Origin: Solanum dulcamara
Lineage: Eukaryota; Streptophyta; Magnoliopsida; Solanales; Solanaceae
Assembly: GCF_947179165.1 (NCBI RefSeq)
Contig: NC_077241.1
Location: 31,367,246-31,431,245 of the forward strand
Length of the DNA: 64,000 nucleotides
Direction: 5' to 3'
Shown: in pieces, positions 34,546-46,459 of the stretch
Layout of the letters: every line of letters begins with the position of its first letter
How positions within the stretch are numbered: position 1 is the first letter of the stretch
Notes under the pieces: generated by a model
What the model saw: the letters and a program-made list of their open reading frames with translations, nothing else
Databases searched by the model: none
Told to the model about the DNA's origin: nothing
Program-made: the position numbers and the translations under genes

Positions 34546-35729
34546 ATTCTATGTTGAATTGACCCTATTATTTGTTTGGCTCATAGAGATCATGTGCTTG
34601 AAAATAATTTGAAAAATGACATGTTTATTTTTTAGAGTGAACTTATATGTTTTAATTCTCCCACTTTGGTTGATCATTCTCTGTTTAAGTATAATAGCTT
34701 GTTTGAAGAGATTACTCCTAGTAAAGTGCCTAGTGGTATGAATCATGAGAGTAGTGTAGTTTGTGAGAGCTATACTTTTTATATTAACACACTATTGTGT
34801 AAAGATTTTCCTTCCAAAGATGGAAATCTCTTCTTGGAAGATTAATGCACTCTTAAGGGGAAGGATTGTGAAGAGAAGGAAGGTGGTATTTGTTTTTCCA
34901 TTACCTATTCTTCTTGGTGTGTTCCAATTCTTGATGATATGGCAAGTGATTTTGAGCCTAGTAGTAGTCTAACCTATGAGAACACCGTGGATGAAGTTAT
35001 TTTGCCAGACACCTTTCTATACTACTTATTTGCATATGATGATACTCGTGCTTGTGTGGAGAGTATATCTTATGTTAATAGTAGTATAATATGGCAAATG
35101 GGAGTCTCTTTGTCTTAATACTATGTTCTCCCTTCCAATTTGACCCCGGTGTTGACCTAACTTGTGATGAGTATAGTTGTAGCATTTTGTTTCTTTCACA
35201 TGATTCATACTTGGTGTTATTACTCTATCCTATGTGCTTGAATGAGGTATTTGTGCCAACTTGTTTGGAGAATACAATTTTATTTGACCTCAGTGATGAA
35301 TTGGGAATAATCACATTCTTGAAGTTAGCTAGTGCATTGGGTGGAGTCTTAACTTGGGTTAACATTGTTCATGACTTTCCACTTAGCTATGAGGGGGTTC
35401 GTGTGCTACTTGACTTAAAAAGGGAATTGTACTTTTTGGAATGAGTAACCAATGAGGGTTTAAATGTGTATTTGCCTAAGTGTAATGGTTCCTTCGCTTT
35501 ACCACATTGTCAAAGACTCTTGAGTATCCAAGTATCTCTTATTTTGATGGGTTACAAGTACTTGGTCAATCATTATGATGGATGGTTGTATTTTAAGTTT
35601 ATGCATCATTGGCATGGTGATACATTACTTATTTCTAATGTTAATGCTCTTGTCATGAGGATCTTGTTGTTATTAGCTTTCCCTATGGTTTTGCAATGTT
35701 TGGATTCGAGGATGAATCATTTTCAATAA
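34546..35729 (+). pseudogene. Decayed ORF of element E, not gag or pol
   Basis: From about 34560 one frame runs with coding-like composition to a stop at 35116-35118, broken by stops at 34633 and 34843. It is rich in Asp, Glu, Ser and Cys (for example D-F-P-S-K-D-G-N-L-F-L-E-D and C-V-P-I-L-D-D-M-A-S-D-F-E-P). The frame then shifts, and 35091-35729 continues in another frame with one stop near 35442, containing C-L-N-E-V-F-V-P-T-C-L-E-N-T and H-H-W-H-G-D-T-L-L. It ends a few bases before the E stem-loop and PPT, the place of a third ORF in some Ty3/gypsy elements. No RT, integrase, protease or zinc-knuckle motif is seen. I do not recognise the product; I see no clear signal peptide, and a membrane role is not shown. 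Confidence 0.6.
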
Positions 35730-35737
35730 GGGAAGAA
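35703..35737 (+). other. Stem-loop and PPT of element E
   Basis: GATTCG-AGGA-TGAATC (35703-35718) keeps the stem by a G-C swap at its base relative to CATTCG/CGAATG, with a G-T closing pair. The purine tract aataagggaagaa ends at 35737 before the E LTR. Confidence 0.75.
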
Positions 35738-35847
35738 TGATTGAATCCATATTACCTCAAGGTCATTCACATTAAGCAAAGTTAGGGATCTTCAAAGGTT
35801 GCAACAATTGACAATGAAACTAGATATCGTTGAGATAGTTTTTCTAG
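35738..35847 (+). mobile_element. E-family LTR (3' copy), cut by the F element
   Basis: TGATTGAATCCATATTACC ... 'gttgagatagtttttctag' matches 31943-32060. It stops where the F LTR starts at 35848. The rest of this LTR is not recovered beyond F at 46460, so a deletion accompanied or followed the insertion. Confidence 0.75.
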
Positions 35848-38800
35848 TGTTACACCCCGCACTTTTGAACCTTGAAACGTATTCCTAGTCTTCTTGAAAG
35901 TGGATAGGATATCCCCACTATCCAGACACTATTAAACGACTCTAAGGAAGGGAGAATGTGATACCCCGTAGTAGAGAAGGTTGGAAATAGAGTCAAGAGA
36001 ATCTGGAAAGAGTTGGAGGCCAAGAAATGGGTCGTAATACTCGATTCACCTATGTAAGGTACTAATTTAGAAGTTTTACACACCTGAGTTACTTAAGGAC
36101 ATACCAAGCTTATGTAGCACGGGTTACATAGGCTCTTAAAATAAGACGAGATGATGAACCTATGAGAGGAAGCAAAAAAAAAATATTTTTCAAACTTATG
36201 AAAGCGAAGCAAGAAGGTGACAAGAAATAAGGTGACAAGCAAGTAGGTGACTCACCTACCTTCTTGGGGGTGGACCCCGCTGCCACGTAGAGGCGTGTGA
36301 TAGGTCGCATGAGCCTAGGTGGCGTCCTAGGGGGCTACTTCATGTCACCCCTAAGGGGATTCCAAGTGGCACCTTCTAAAAAGGTGGATATATATGTTAA
36401 TGACTAAGTACAACATTTCTTAGCCAAAAAAATCAGCCAAGAATATAGAGAGAAAAATGTGGAAAAGGAAGAAGAGAAAGGCAACCACGATTTGAAGGAT
36501 TCAAGGTAAGTTCTCTAATTTTCCTCCGTGAATTAATTATCTACGGTGTTACTCAACCACGTGTATATGTATATATGTATCTTACGATGTCTATGGATTT
36601 AATTATTCATCTTGGAACTTGAGAGAAAGTTGAAAGAACAAAGAGAGAAAATGTTAAGAACTAGTTAACAAACCCGTTTTAGGAAGGGACTGTTGTTAGT
36701 AATATTACTATAACGTCTTGTGTACAGCTTCATTTCAAGTGATTCAATATGTTTTTGAAATGTAATTCATAGGTATATAACTTTCATTTAGACTTTAAAA
36801 TCCATTTTTGCTTTTAGCTGCTCGAAAATGGGTGATGAAGTATAGAGGAAGTACTGCCCAGATTTTGGTTTTGAACATCTTACTAGTACTGCTGTTGGTA
36901 TTTTGGACATATCTTTTTGTAACAAATTGATGTAGGGGTTATTCGAATTTTTATACAACCCTAATACACATTTCTATAAATTTCATGAAAGACATAAAGC
37001 CTGTTTCCCTCAATTACCCCTTTGAAATGAAGCGACAATGAAAGACAGTAAGCTATCCAGAATTCACAGTTTGATAGTTTGGAGCGAGTTGTTTGGGGTT
37101 TGTATTGTGTAATGTTGGTGTGAATTGCTTGTATATATGTTGCAGATTGTTGTTTTTGTTTGGATGTAGTTATTAGGGGTGTGATTGGAAATATGGATAG
37201 GTCATATTATAGGGGAGGTGCTGCCAAATTTTCGTTAACGCCTTAACTAATTAAAGAACTAGTTGAGGAAGCGAACAAGGAAATAGATTCCATGAATACT
37301 AAGGTTCAACTGAAGGTACTGGAAAGTCAAGAGTGGTCGATAATCGAATTACTTCCATGTTTAATAGGTTCAAAGGACGATGAGGCGAATGTGATAAAGA
37401 GTGACTCATACGAGGTATGTAAAGATTTCTCTTAGCGTGTTTTGGTATAAGTACGTACAGCTATCTTTCTTTCCGTTTGGGAAGTCTTAGCCTTAAGTGA
37501 ATTGTATGTGTAATGTGGGGATAATTCCATTCCTACAACTCCAGGTATGCCTCATAATCCCTAACTACAGTTAGGTGTTGACACCCTATAAGAATTGAGC
37601 TTTACCTATTAAGGCTTCTACGTGCTTAAGAGTAGTGTATGGGAAACTATCTTTCCTTTCTCTTGATATGTACTTGGTATGAAAATGATATTATGATGCC
37701 ATAGTTATTCACTAAGCCCCAGGATAGGCCGGGTATGAGATATGTATATAATGACCACCTGAAGGAAAGTACAGACTATATAGATTTACTCTCTTTGTTT
37801 TCTAGCATATGATGTGAGCTATGGAGTAACTCAATTCTTAACATCTCCTATTTACTTTTGAATATCAAACTCTGATAGTAGTTGAACTATTTTCCTGGAA
37901 ACTTCTATATGTTAAAGAGGTACCAAATGTACAGGCTCCAAGTCTTAAAGACTATACGAGACTAAGTATTTTTGATTCCATAAATGATTTGGACCTATGT
38001 TAATACATGTCTAGAGTCCCTGAGATTACTTTTGAGGTAGCCCATAATGGCATTTAGAGGACACTCGAGATGACTACACCATTACTCGGGTCTTCAAACA
38101 AAAGCTTAACTTTCTTATTTTGTCGTGTCTCTGATAATGATTTAAATTGCATATAGTTACTCACTACTCTACTCGTGTATACTTTAACCCTTCTTTCACC
38201 GAGTCCTGGGTCGGGTACGTTATCTGCACAATTTACTACATTATTTATCGAGCCCCTCACTAGAGGGCCAAGTACGTATGTATATATATGATGATGTGTT
38301 GTAATAAGGAGGTGATGGCACTGAGGCCATGATGGTTTTTCAGATATGATTCACTGGACCCTTGTAAGGGCCGGTTATATGGTATGATATGAGCATGCAT
38401 GCTTTTGTAATTCACAGAATACAGGTACAGGCTTCTAATTTGATAATTTGTTCCCCTGCTTATTTATTTCGGATATACCTCCAGCTGTATTATGTTATGT
38501 TTTACATACTCAGTACATATGTCGTACTGACCCCCTTTTCTCGGGGGGCTACATTTCATGCCCGTAGGTACAAATACAGGTTTTGGAGTCCATCAGCTTA
38601 GGATTTCGCTCAGCTCGGCTGGAAGAGGTTCCATTGTAATGCAGCCTAGTTATTAGCACTGGTTGTTGATATGTAGTATTGTTTTGTTATTCAGGGGTAC
38701 GGCGGGGGCCCTGTCCCGCTATATGTTGTCATTAATATTGTTAGAGGTCTGAAGACATGTATATGTGGGTTGTATATATCAGTTTGGTTCAGTTGGGTCT

Positions 38801-39074
38801 ATATGATATATTGTACGTATTATTATGTTATGGGAGCCTTGTTGGCTTGCATGCCCTTTCATGTTATGATACAAATGAAAGAGGCTACAGATGTATGAAA
38901 TATTATGACCCATGGGGGTTCTCATGTACGTATCATGTTGTTGTAGTCTGGTTTGACTACACTTGATTTATATGCATTGCATTTTTATAATTAGATATGG
39001 CCACAACTGATAGATATGTATACGGGGGCTCCACGTCGGACCCTAGTCGCGGCCTACGGGGTTAGGTCGTGACA
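35848..39074 (+). mobile_element. F element 5' LTR (3227 bp)
   Basis: It starts TGTTACACCCCGCACTTTTGAACC and ends GGGGTTAGGTCGTGACA, followed after gaag by a PBS. Its partner is 43199-46459; by eye they differ by scattered substitutions and small gaps. It contains splice-like donors at 36506 (caaggtaagttc) and 37415 (gaggtatgt), the acceptor-like ttgcag near 37148, two hairpin modules and the GC hairpin at 38528. A partly open exon-like stretch at about 37149-37414 parallels 44513-44781 but carries a stop. Confidence 0.9.
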
Positions 39075-39078
39075 GAAG

Positions 39079-39090
39079 TGGTATTAGAGC
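39079..39090 (+). other. Primer-binding site of F element
   Basis: TGGTATTAGAGC lies four bases after the LTR end. One C-to-T change from the consensus is consistent with decay at a methylated cytosine. Confidence 0.88.
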
Positions 39091-42000
39091 AGTTCGTCCA
39101 TGGATTGTCTGAAGAACGTGTCTAGTAGAGTCTTGATTATCGATATATTGCATGCTACATCTATAAACAGGAAGCTACAAGATATTTAGGATGTTACCGT
39201 TGTTTCACATCTGAGATCATGCTTTAGATTTGAGTCATAAGAAAATTGCTTATACTAACCTTGGATCTTAACAGAAGGACGACACCAATAGTAGGAGGTA
39301 ATTGACAACATGGGACATTACAAAGCACGCAAGTAAGTAAAGTAAAGGCACGAAAGATATCTATTGGGTAAGGTATTGAACTAATATTAAAATGTAAAGT
39401 TGAAACCTGAAAGGAAAGCAGACAGGAAGTGCAATAGATGCAGTTTGAAGTTGGACATACGAGGTAAGTCCAGTATTTTTATATTATTGTTAATATTGAA
39501 AGCCTTGTGTGGCTGCGGTATAAGATGATATTGAAAGCCTTGTGTGGTTGTGGTATAAGATGATATTGAAAGCCCTGTGCGGCTGTGATAGGATATGAAT
39601 ATATATATGTGTTGGCCCTGTGGGGCATTGTTGGTATTTTCTGCGTACAAGTTTGGGATAAGTAAGAAATATAGAGGAAACTCTGCCGAAATTTTCCCAG
39701 AAGAAGAAAATAGGATAAAACATAGTTTTATAACATGTCTTAGAAATTGATACCAAGTACCCATATTATGCTAAACTAAAGCTGTAAGAGGTACTCTTCA
39801 GGTCATAGATAAGGGACAACCTTTTTACTTGGGGAAGTTCATTTCAGAAAAATTAAAGTCTGTCTGAGCAGTACAGTTCGGACCGCAGTATCTCCAGCCA
39901 CAATTGTGCTGTAAGAAAAAAAAAGGGAGAAGCTCAGGTGGAAGGATAAGATATCCAGCAATTCAGCTTCACTCTTTTTGAAAATACCAAGTCCCCAACT
40001 TCTATTGTAAATTAGATGGGATGTTCATAACTCAAAGATAAACTCAGAAGGAGACCAGGTAGGTCAAGTAAGTATTAAAAGAGGTACTGTGCTATTTCAG
40101 AAATTTTGGTTTCTTCCAATAATGGTTGGAAAATAGTTTAAAATAATAGTTTATAATTCCCTACCGAATAATTGGGGAAAAAACTTAGAACAGGAGCACC
40201 TCAAAGAGATGTCAGGAACTGAAAATAAGTACAAACTAAAAGGGGGATATATAAGTATGAATTGAACGATCTGATACAATTATACAGGGATAAAATAGGA
40301 CCACTAGTAAGGCGCACTTGGTATACGTTGAATAAGTTAAAATCCTATGTTGGGTACATAGTAAGGGCAAGGGGCATAAGGTATAAAGGAATGACAGGTG
40401 TACACGACGTCTCCCTGAAAATAATGGAACCCTTAAAAGACAAAGACGGCAAACTTAGGGAATAAATGGTGCAACTTATGTTCATCCCAAGAAACAAAGG
40501 ATATAGGTTGGGACAAAGCCATTACTTCAAGAAAACCTGGAATAGTTATCATTTGAATACTAGTATTGCCTAATTAAAATTGGAACGAATACAAGTACTA
40601 ATTAATTTTTGAATGTTGCCTCAGACAAGTAGTCCCATAGGTCCCATTACGCAAGTACAGAGTAATAGATGAGGTGTCACACTATGTATGAAAAGGTTCT
40701 CATCGTTTCATAATTTAGCCAAGATTCCATACGCGAATCACCAGGTTGTAAAATATACAGGAAGACGGGGACCTGATGCAGTACCAAGTAGATTGGAGAA
40801 AGAGATTGGACGAAATTGAGACTGGACATAGAGACATAGAGCAAGGTATAAGCAGATGAAAGTATGAGTATCCTCTAAAGGGGGGAAATTAATGAAAAAA
40901 TGGCAGAAGTAGGAGGATGCAATTGATATGGCAATATATTTGAGATGGACATCTAAATTTCAATAAAATATCTTGTCGAACCAAGTTAGAAAGGTCTGGA
41001 AGCCACCAATAATTGGATGGAAGCCAGAACTCTACATAAGGCAGCATTAAGAAGTTTGTAATGAGACCCTGAACAACATAACACTAGAAGGCGGCAGCGT
41101 ATAAAAACAGAAGAGTGTGACCATGAAAAGATATCGAATAACTCAAGAGACATTACGAAGAATAATGACAACATGCTAGACCAAAAGCCAAAATGTGGGC
41201 TATAGAGTTAGTCGCAAATGATATTACGATAGATAAATATCCAAAGAAAAAGGAATAGAAAGCCTCCTGTGGTAAAAAATAAGAAGAACACAGAATGAAT
41301 AGGGGAAAAGAAAGAAGTGCGACAAGGGGGGACGAGTGGGGCAACGCTAAGATATCTGTCAGGTTAAGTTGAAAACCTTCTCATATCCTTGTAAAGGTAA
41401 AGAATGACACAAAAATATGTCAAAAGAATTACAAGCGAGGGTAAGGAAAACTTTGAAGTGGTTTGAATAAGATGGACAGGACTAGCTAGTTGCAAGATAA
41501 CAGAGGAAAGGACAAGGCAAAACATAAAGACTCGCGAGACGACGTTAAGATAAATTTTGGGCTAAGTTGAGTGCCCCGTACATTATTGCAAGGATTACCA
41601 TGAAATGCGACATAAGGAATTCCCAAAGAGGTCACACATCCCAGTATTTCTCTCGCCCCAGCATGCTTAACTTCGAAATTCTGATGCAACTTAATGCGAT
41701 ATTGCGGGTGTGATCGCGCGAGATGGAAGAATCTGAACTAGAGACAGAGGAATGACATAAGATTATGTTCCTGGAAGTACTATAAGTTATGTTGAGGGTA
41801 TTGTAAAAAGGGATTTAAGCAAGACAAGAAGGATTAGCTAATTGCTAACTGACGACGCACTCGAATGCCATAGTTCTTGAACATTGTACCAGTTAATGAG
41901 AGGCAAATCACAAAAAGGATATATGGGCCAGTGGACGAGGAACTTTTGACACCACCAGGAAGCCAACTCTAAGGATTGAAAAGCAAAACCCACAAAAATA

Positions 42001-43162
42001 GAGTGCCAATTAAAGTTCTGAAGAAAGTCGAGAAGAACTATACGAGGCTAAGGATTCCCAAATTATCAACGTCATCACACACCTATTTTATACTCTTCAA
42101 GAGTAGGGTGCTATACGGGTTATTGTGAGAAGGCTAACAAATCAACCCATTTGCTTTCAAGAAAGACCACCTATGCAGCTAGAACTAGGTGAAGTTATAG
42201 GACAAGGAGGTAGTAAGGTTTCGTGACGTTTCCCCAGCAAATATCTCAAATAGAAAGACTTCAATTATGATTAATATCTCGAGATCAGTTCAACAAGAGA
42301 TTAGGAGCACAAACAGGTCTTAGTACCGCATTTTTCCCTTGAGCTGTTAAACAGACTGAGCGCACTATTAGACGCTAGAAGATATGTCGCAAGTCAGGAG
42401 ATTAACTTCAAAGGTAGCTAGGATGATTATCCATCACTCATCGAGTTGCCTATAATAATAATTACTATGGCAGTATCCCAATGGCCCCCATACAAGACTA
42501 GCAGAGCAAGATTTGTAAGCCTCTATTGGATAGGGCGATGTTAGAGAGATTAAGCTAAAAAAAACTCGACATAATTGAGCAAGCTGTTAACTAGCAGCCT
42601 AGAGTTGGCATATGTAGTATTTAATTAATCGACATCGACATACAAAGTTCAAATTGATGATTGGATGTTCATAACAGGGTCACCCAGAAAAGGAAACTTA
42701 ACCCAAAATACATTGGATCTTGTCAAGTTACTCATAACATGGGAAAAGTTGCTAGTAAGTTGAGCTTACCACCTGATTGGAAAACTATACGCTCAGTCTA
42801 TTAGATAAGGATGTTTTATGAAGGTGCTGGTGAGCCACCCGGAGTATGTTCTATAGATGAGGTCCAGAAAATGGAATCCTGTAAGGAATAACTTATCGCC
42901 ATCTTAGATCGGCAAACTAGAAGATTGTAGACTAAAGATGTGCCTTCCTTCAAGATACTGTGGCAAAACCAAAACTAGAAAGAGAATGACCGAAGAAGCT
43001 GAAGAGAACATGAAACACAAGTGTTCGCACTTATTCCCAATGTCTACAGATAACTCTAACTCCTGAAACTCGTATATTGAATACTTAGATAGGAGTATGT
43101 GTTATGGCAATAGCAAAGAATCTCCCTATACCCTATATAAAGTTCTAAGGGAAATTTTGTTT
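39091..43162 (+). pseudogene. pol: F element internal region, heavily decayed gag-pol
   Basis: About 4.1 kb separates the LTRs, short for a full gag-pol element. 39100-39670 is leader, with a 33-35-bp triplet repeat and the 'ggccctgtggggcattgttggtattttc' block also found reversed at 59105-59135. From about 42330 integrase is recognisable in broken frames: L-S-T-A-F-F-P, Q-T-E-R-T-I-R (catalytic Glu region), A-Y-N-N-N-Y-Y-G-S. The C-terminal tail A-I-L-D-R-Q-T-R-R-L ... K-D-V follows near 42900. Between about 40000 and 42000 I could only find disconnected frames (the longest, 40262-40465, has no recognised motif), so gag, protease and RT are either gone or beyond recognition. Confidence 0.75.
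39493..39595. repeat. 33-35-bp triplicated repeat in F leader
   Basis: The unit 'atattgaaagccttgtgtggctgcggtataagatg' begins at 39493, 39528 and 39561, the second copy two bases shorter. The related place in the reverse A element (about 59150-59185) has a single copy. Confidence 0.85.
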
Positions 43163-43198
43163 AATATTCGGGGACAAATGTTCTAAAGGGGGGAAGAA
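43163..43198 (+). other. Stem-loop and PPT of F element
   Basis: ATATTCG-GGGA-CAAATGT is a decayed version of ACATTCG-GGGA-CGAATGT. The tract AAAGGGGGGAAGAA (43185-43198) abuts the LTR start. Confidence 0.85.
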
Positions 43199-46100
43199 TG
43201 TAACACCCCGCACTTTTGAACCTTGAAACGTGTTCGTAGTCTTCTTGAAAGTGGCCAAGATATCTCCACTATCCATACACTATCAAACAACTCTAAGGAG
43301 GGGAGAATGTGATACCCCATAGTAGAGAAGGTTGGAAATAGAGTAAAGAGAATCCGGAAAGAGTTGGAGGCCAAGAAATGGGTCATAGGACTCGATTCAC
43401 CTACGTAAGGTACTAATTTAGAAGTCTTACACAACTGAGTTACTTAAGTACATACCAAGCTTATGTAGCATGGGTTACATAGGCTCTTAAAATAAGACGA
43501 GATGACGAACCTATGAGAGGAAGCAAAAAAAAACTAATTTTCAAACTTACAAAAGCGAAGAAAGCAGGTGACAAGCAAGAAGGTGACAAGCAGGCAGGTG
43601 ACAAGAAAGGAGGTGACTGACCTACCTGCTTGGGGGGTGGACCCCGCTGCCATGTGGTGGCGTATGATAGGCCGCATGAGCCTAGGTGGCGTCCTAGGAG
43701 GATGCTACGTGTCACCTCTAAGGGGCTGCCACATGGCACCTTCTAAAAAGGTGGATATATATGTTAATGACTAAGTACAATATTTCTTAGCCAAAAAAAT
43801 TAGCCAAGAATATAGAGAGAAAAATGTGAAAAAGGAAGAAGAGAAAGGCAGCCACGTTTTGAAGGATTCAAGGTAAGTTCTCCAATTTTCCTACATGAAT
43901 TAATTATATACGGTGTTCCTCAATTACGTGGATATGTATATATGTGTCTTATGATGTCTACGGAATTAATTCTTCAGCTTGGAACTTGAGAGAAAGTTGA
44001 AAGAACAAAGAGAGAAAATGTTAAGAACTAGTTAACAAACCCATTTTTGGAAGGGACTGTCGTTAGTAATATTAGTATAACTTCTTGTGTACAGCTTCAT
44101 TTCGAGTGATTCAATATGTTTCAGAAATTTAATTCATAGTTCTATAACTTTCATTTAGACTTTAAAATCCAGTTTTTCTTTTATCTTCTCGAAAAAGGGT
44201 GATGAAGTACAAAAGAAGTACTGCTCGGATTTTGGTTTTGAACATCTTACCTGGACTGCTGTTGGTATTTTGGGCATATCTTTTTGTATCGAATTAATGT
44301 AGGGGTGATTCAAAATTTTATATGACCCTAAGACACATGTATATAACATTCATGAAGGACATAAAGCCTATTTCCCTCAATTACCCCTTCGAAATAAAGT
44401 GACAATGCAGGATAGTAAGCTGTCCAAAATTTATGTTTTGATAGTTTGGAGTGAGTTGTTTGGGGTTTGTATTGTGTAATGTTGGTGTGAATTGCTTATA
44501 TATATGTTGCAGATTGTTGTTGTTTGTTGGATGTAGTTATTAGGGGTGTGATTGGAAATTCGAATAGGGCATATTTTAGGGAAGGTGCTGCCCAATTTTC
44601 GTTAACGCCTTCACTAATTAAAGAACTAGTCGAGGAAGCGAACAAGGAAATAGATTCCATGAATACTAAGGTGCAACTGAAGGTGATGGAAAGTCAAGAG
44701 TGGTTGATATTTGTATTACTTCCATGTTTAATAGGTTCAAAGGAAGATGAGGCGAATGTGACAAAGAGTGACTCGTACGAGGTATGTAAAGATTTCTCTT
44801 GGCGTATTTTGGTATAAGTATGTATAGCTAACTTTATTTCCTTTTGGCAAGTCTTAGACTTAAGTGAATTGTATGTGGAATGTGGGGATAATTCCACTCC
44901 CAGAACTCTAGGTATGCCTCATAATCCCTAACTACAGTTAGTTGTTGACACCCCTACAAGAATTTAGCATTACCTGTTAAGGCTTCTACGTGCTAAAGAG
45001 TAGTGTATGGGAAACTATCTTTCCTTTCACTTGATATGTACTTGGTATGAAAATGAGATTATGATGTCATAGTTGTTCACCGAGCCCCAGGATGGGCCGG
45101 GTATGAGATATGTATATAATGACCACCTAAAGAAAAGTACAGACTATATAGATTTACTCTCTTTCTTTTCTGGCATGTCTTAGTGGTAAGTTAAATATGA
45201 TGTGAGCTCCAGAGTAACTCCATTCTTAACATCTCCTATTTACTTTTGAATATCAAACTCTGATAGTAGCTGAACTATTTCCCTAGAAGCTTCTATATGA
45301 TAAAGAGGTACCAAATGTACAGGCTCCAAGTCTTAAAGACTATACGAGACTAAGTGTTTTTGATTTCATAAATGTTTTGTCCTTATGTTAATACATGTCA
45401 AGGGTCCCCGAGATTAATTTTGAGGGAGTCCACAATGGCATTTAGAGGACACTTGAGATGACTACACCATTACTCGGTCCTCAAACAAAAGCTTAACTTT
45501 CTTATTTTGTCGAGTCTCTGATAATGATTTAAATTGCATATAGTTAGTCACTAATCTACTCGTGTATACTATAACCCTTGTTTCACCGAATCCAGGGCCG
45601 GGTATGTTATCGTGTACAATTCACTACATTATTCACCGAGCCCCTCACTAGAGGGTCGGATACGTATGTATATATATATATGATGATGTATTGTAATAAG
45701 GAGGCGATGGCACTGAGGCCATGATGGTTTTACAGATATGATTCACCGGACCCCTGAAAGGGCCGGCTATATGGTATGATATGAACATGCATGCTTTTTT
45801 AATTCACAGAGTATAGGTACAGACTTCTAATTTGATAATTTATTCCCCTGCTTATTTATTTCGGATATACCTCTAGTTGTATTATATTACATTTTACATA
45901 CTCAGTACATATGTCGTACTTACCCCCTTTTCTCTGAGGGGCTGCATTTCATGCCTGCAGGTATAAATATAGGTTTTGGAGTCCATCATCATAGGATTCT
46001 GCTCAGCTCGGCTGGAAGAGGTTTCATTGTATCGTAGCCTAGTTGTTGGCACTGGTCGTTGATGTGTAGTATTGTTTTGTTATTCAGGGGTACGACGGGG

Positions 46101-46459
46101 GCCCATTCCTGCTATATGTTGTCATTAATATTGTTAGAGGTCTGCAGATATGTATATATGGGTTGTATATGTCAGTTTGGTTCAGCTGGGTCTATATGAT
46201 ATATTGTACGTATTGTTACATTATGGCAGTCTTGTTGTCTTGCATGCCCTTTTATGTTATGATACAAATGAAAGAGGCTACAGATGTATGAAATATTATG
46301 ACCCATAGAGGTTCTCATGTACGTATCATGTTGTTGTAGTCTAGTTTGACTACACTTGATTTATATGCATTACATATTTATAATTCGATATGACCACAAC
46401 TGATAGATATGTATACGGGGGGTCCAGGTCGGACCCCATTCATGGCCTATGGGGTTAGG
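43199..46459 (+). mobile_element. F element 3' LTR, missing its last bases
   Basis: It starts TGTAACACCCCGCACTTTTGAACC after the PPT and matches the 5' LTR to 'ggggttagg' at 46459, lacking only the terminal TCGTGACA. The right target duplication is therefore lost. Splice-like donors are at 43873 and 44782, the acceptor-like ttgcag ends at 44512, and the hairpin near 45925 is partly decayed (cccccttttctctgaggggc). Confidence 0.9.
44513..44781 (+). other. Exon-like open stretch in F LTR
   Basis: The stretch is bounded by ttgcag on the left and gag|gtatgt on the right and lies in an open frame of 97 residues (44524-44817). The encoded segment is hydrophilic in the middle (E-L-V-E-E-A-N-K-E-I-D-S-M-N-T-K). 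The 5' LTR copy (about 37149-37414) has a stop and several substitutions, and the other A LTRs have only remnants. It may be an LTR leader exon or a captured fragment; I recognise no protein family. Translation is not supported by other evidence. Confidence 0.35.

Noticed and set aside
35850..36310. Minus-strand frames at the starts of F LTRs (also 43183-43739)
   Set aside because: They are antisense LTR sequence that appears twice because the LTR does; no protein motif.
39387..39764. Two overlapping minus-strand frames with repeated H-T-R-L-S-I
   Set aside because: Antisense to the triplicated leader repeat of the F element.
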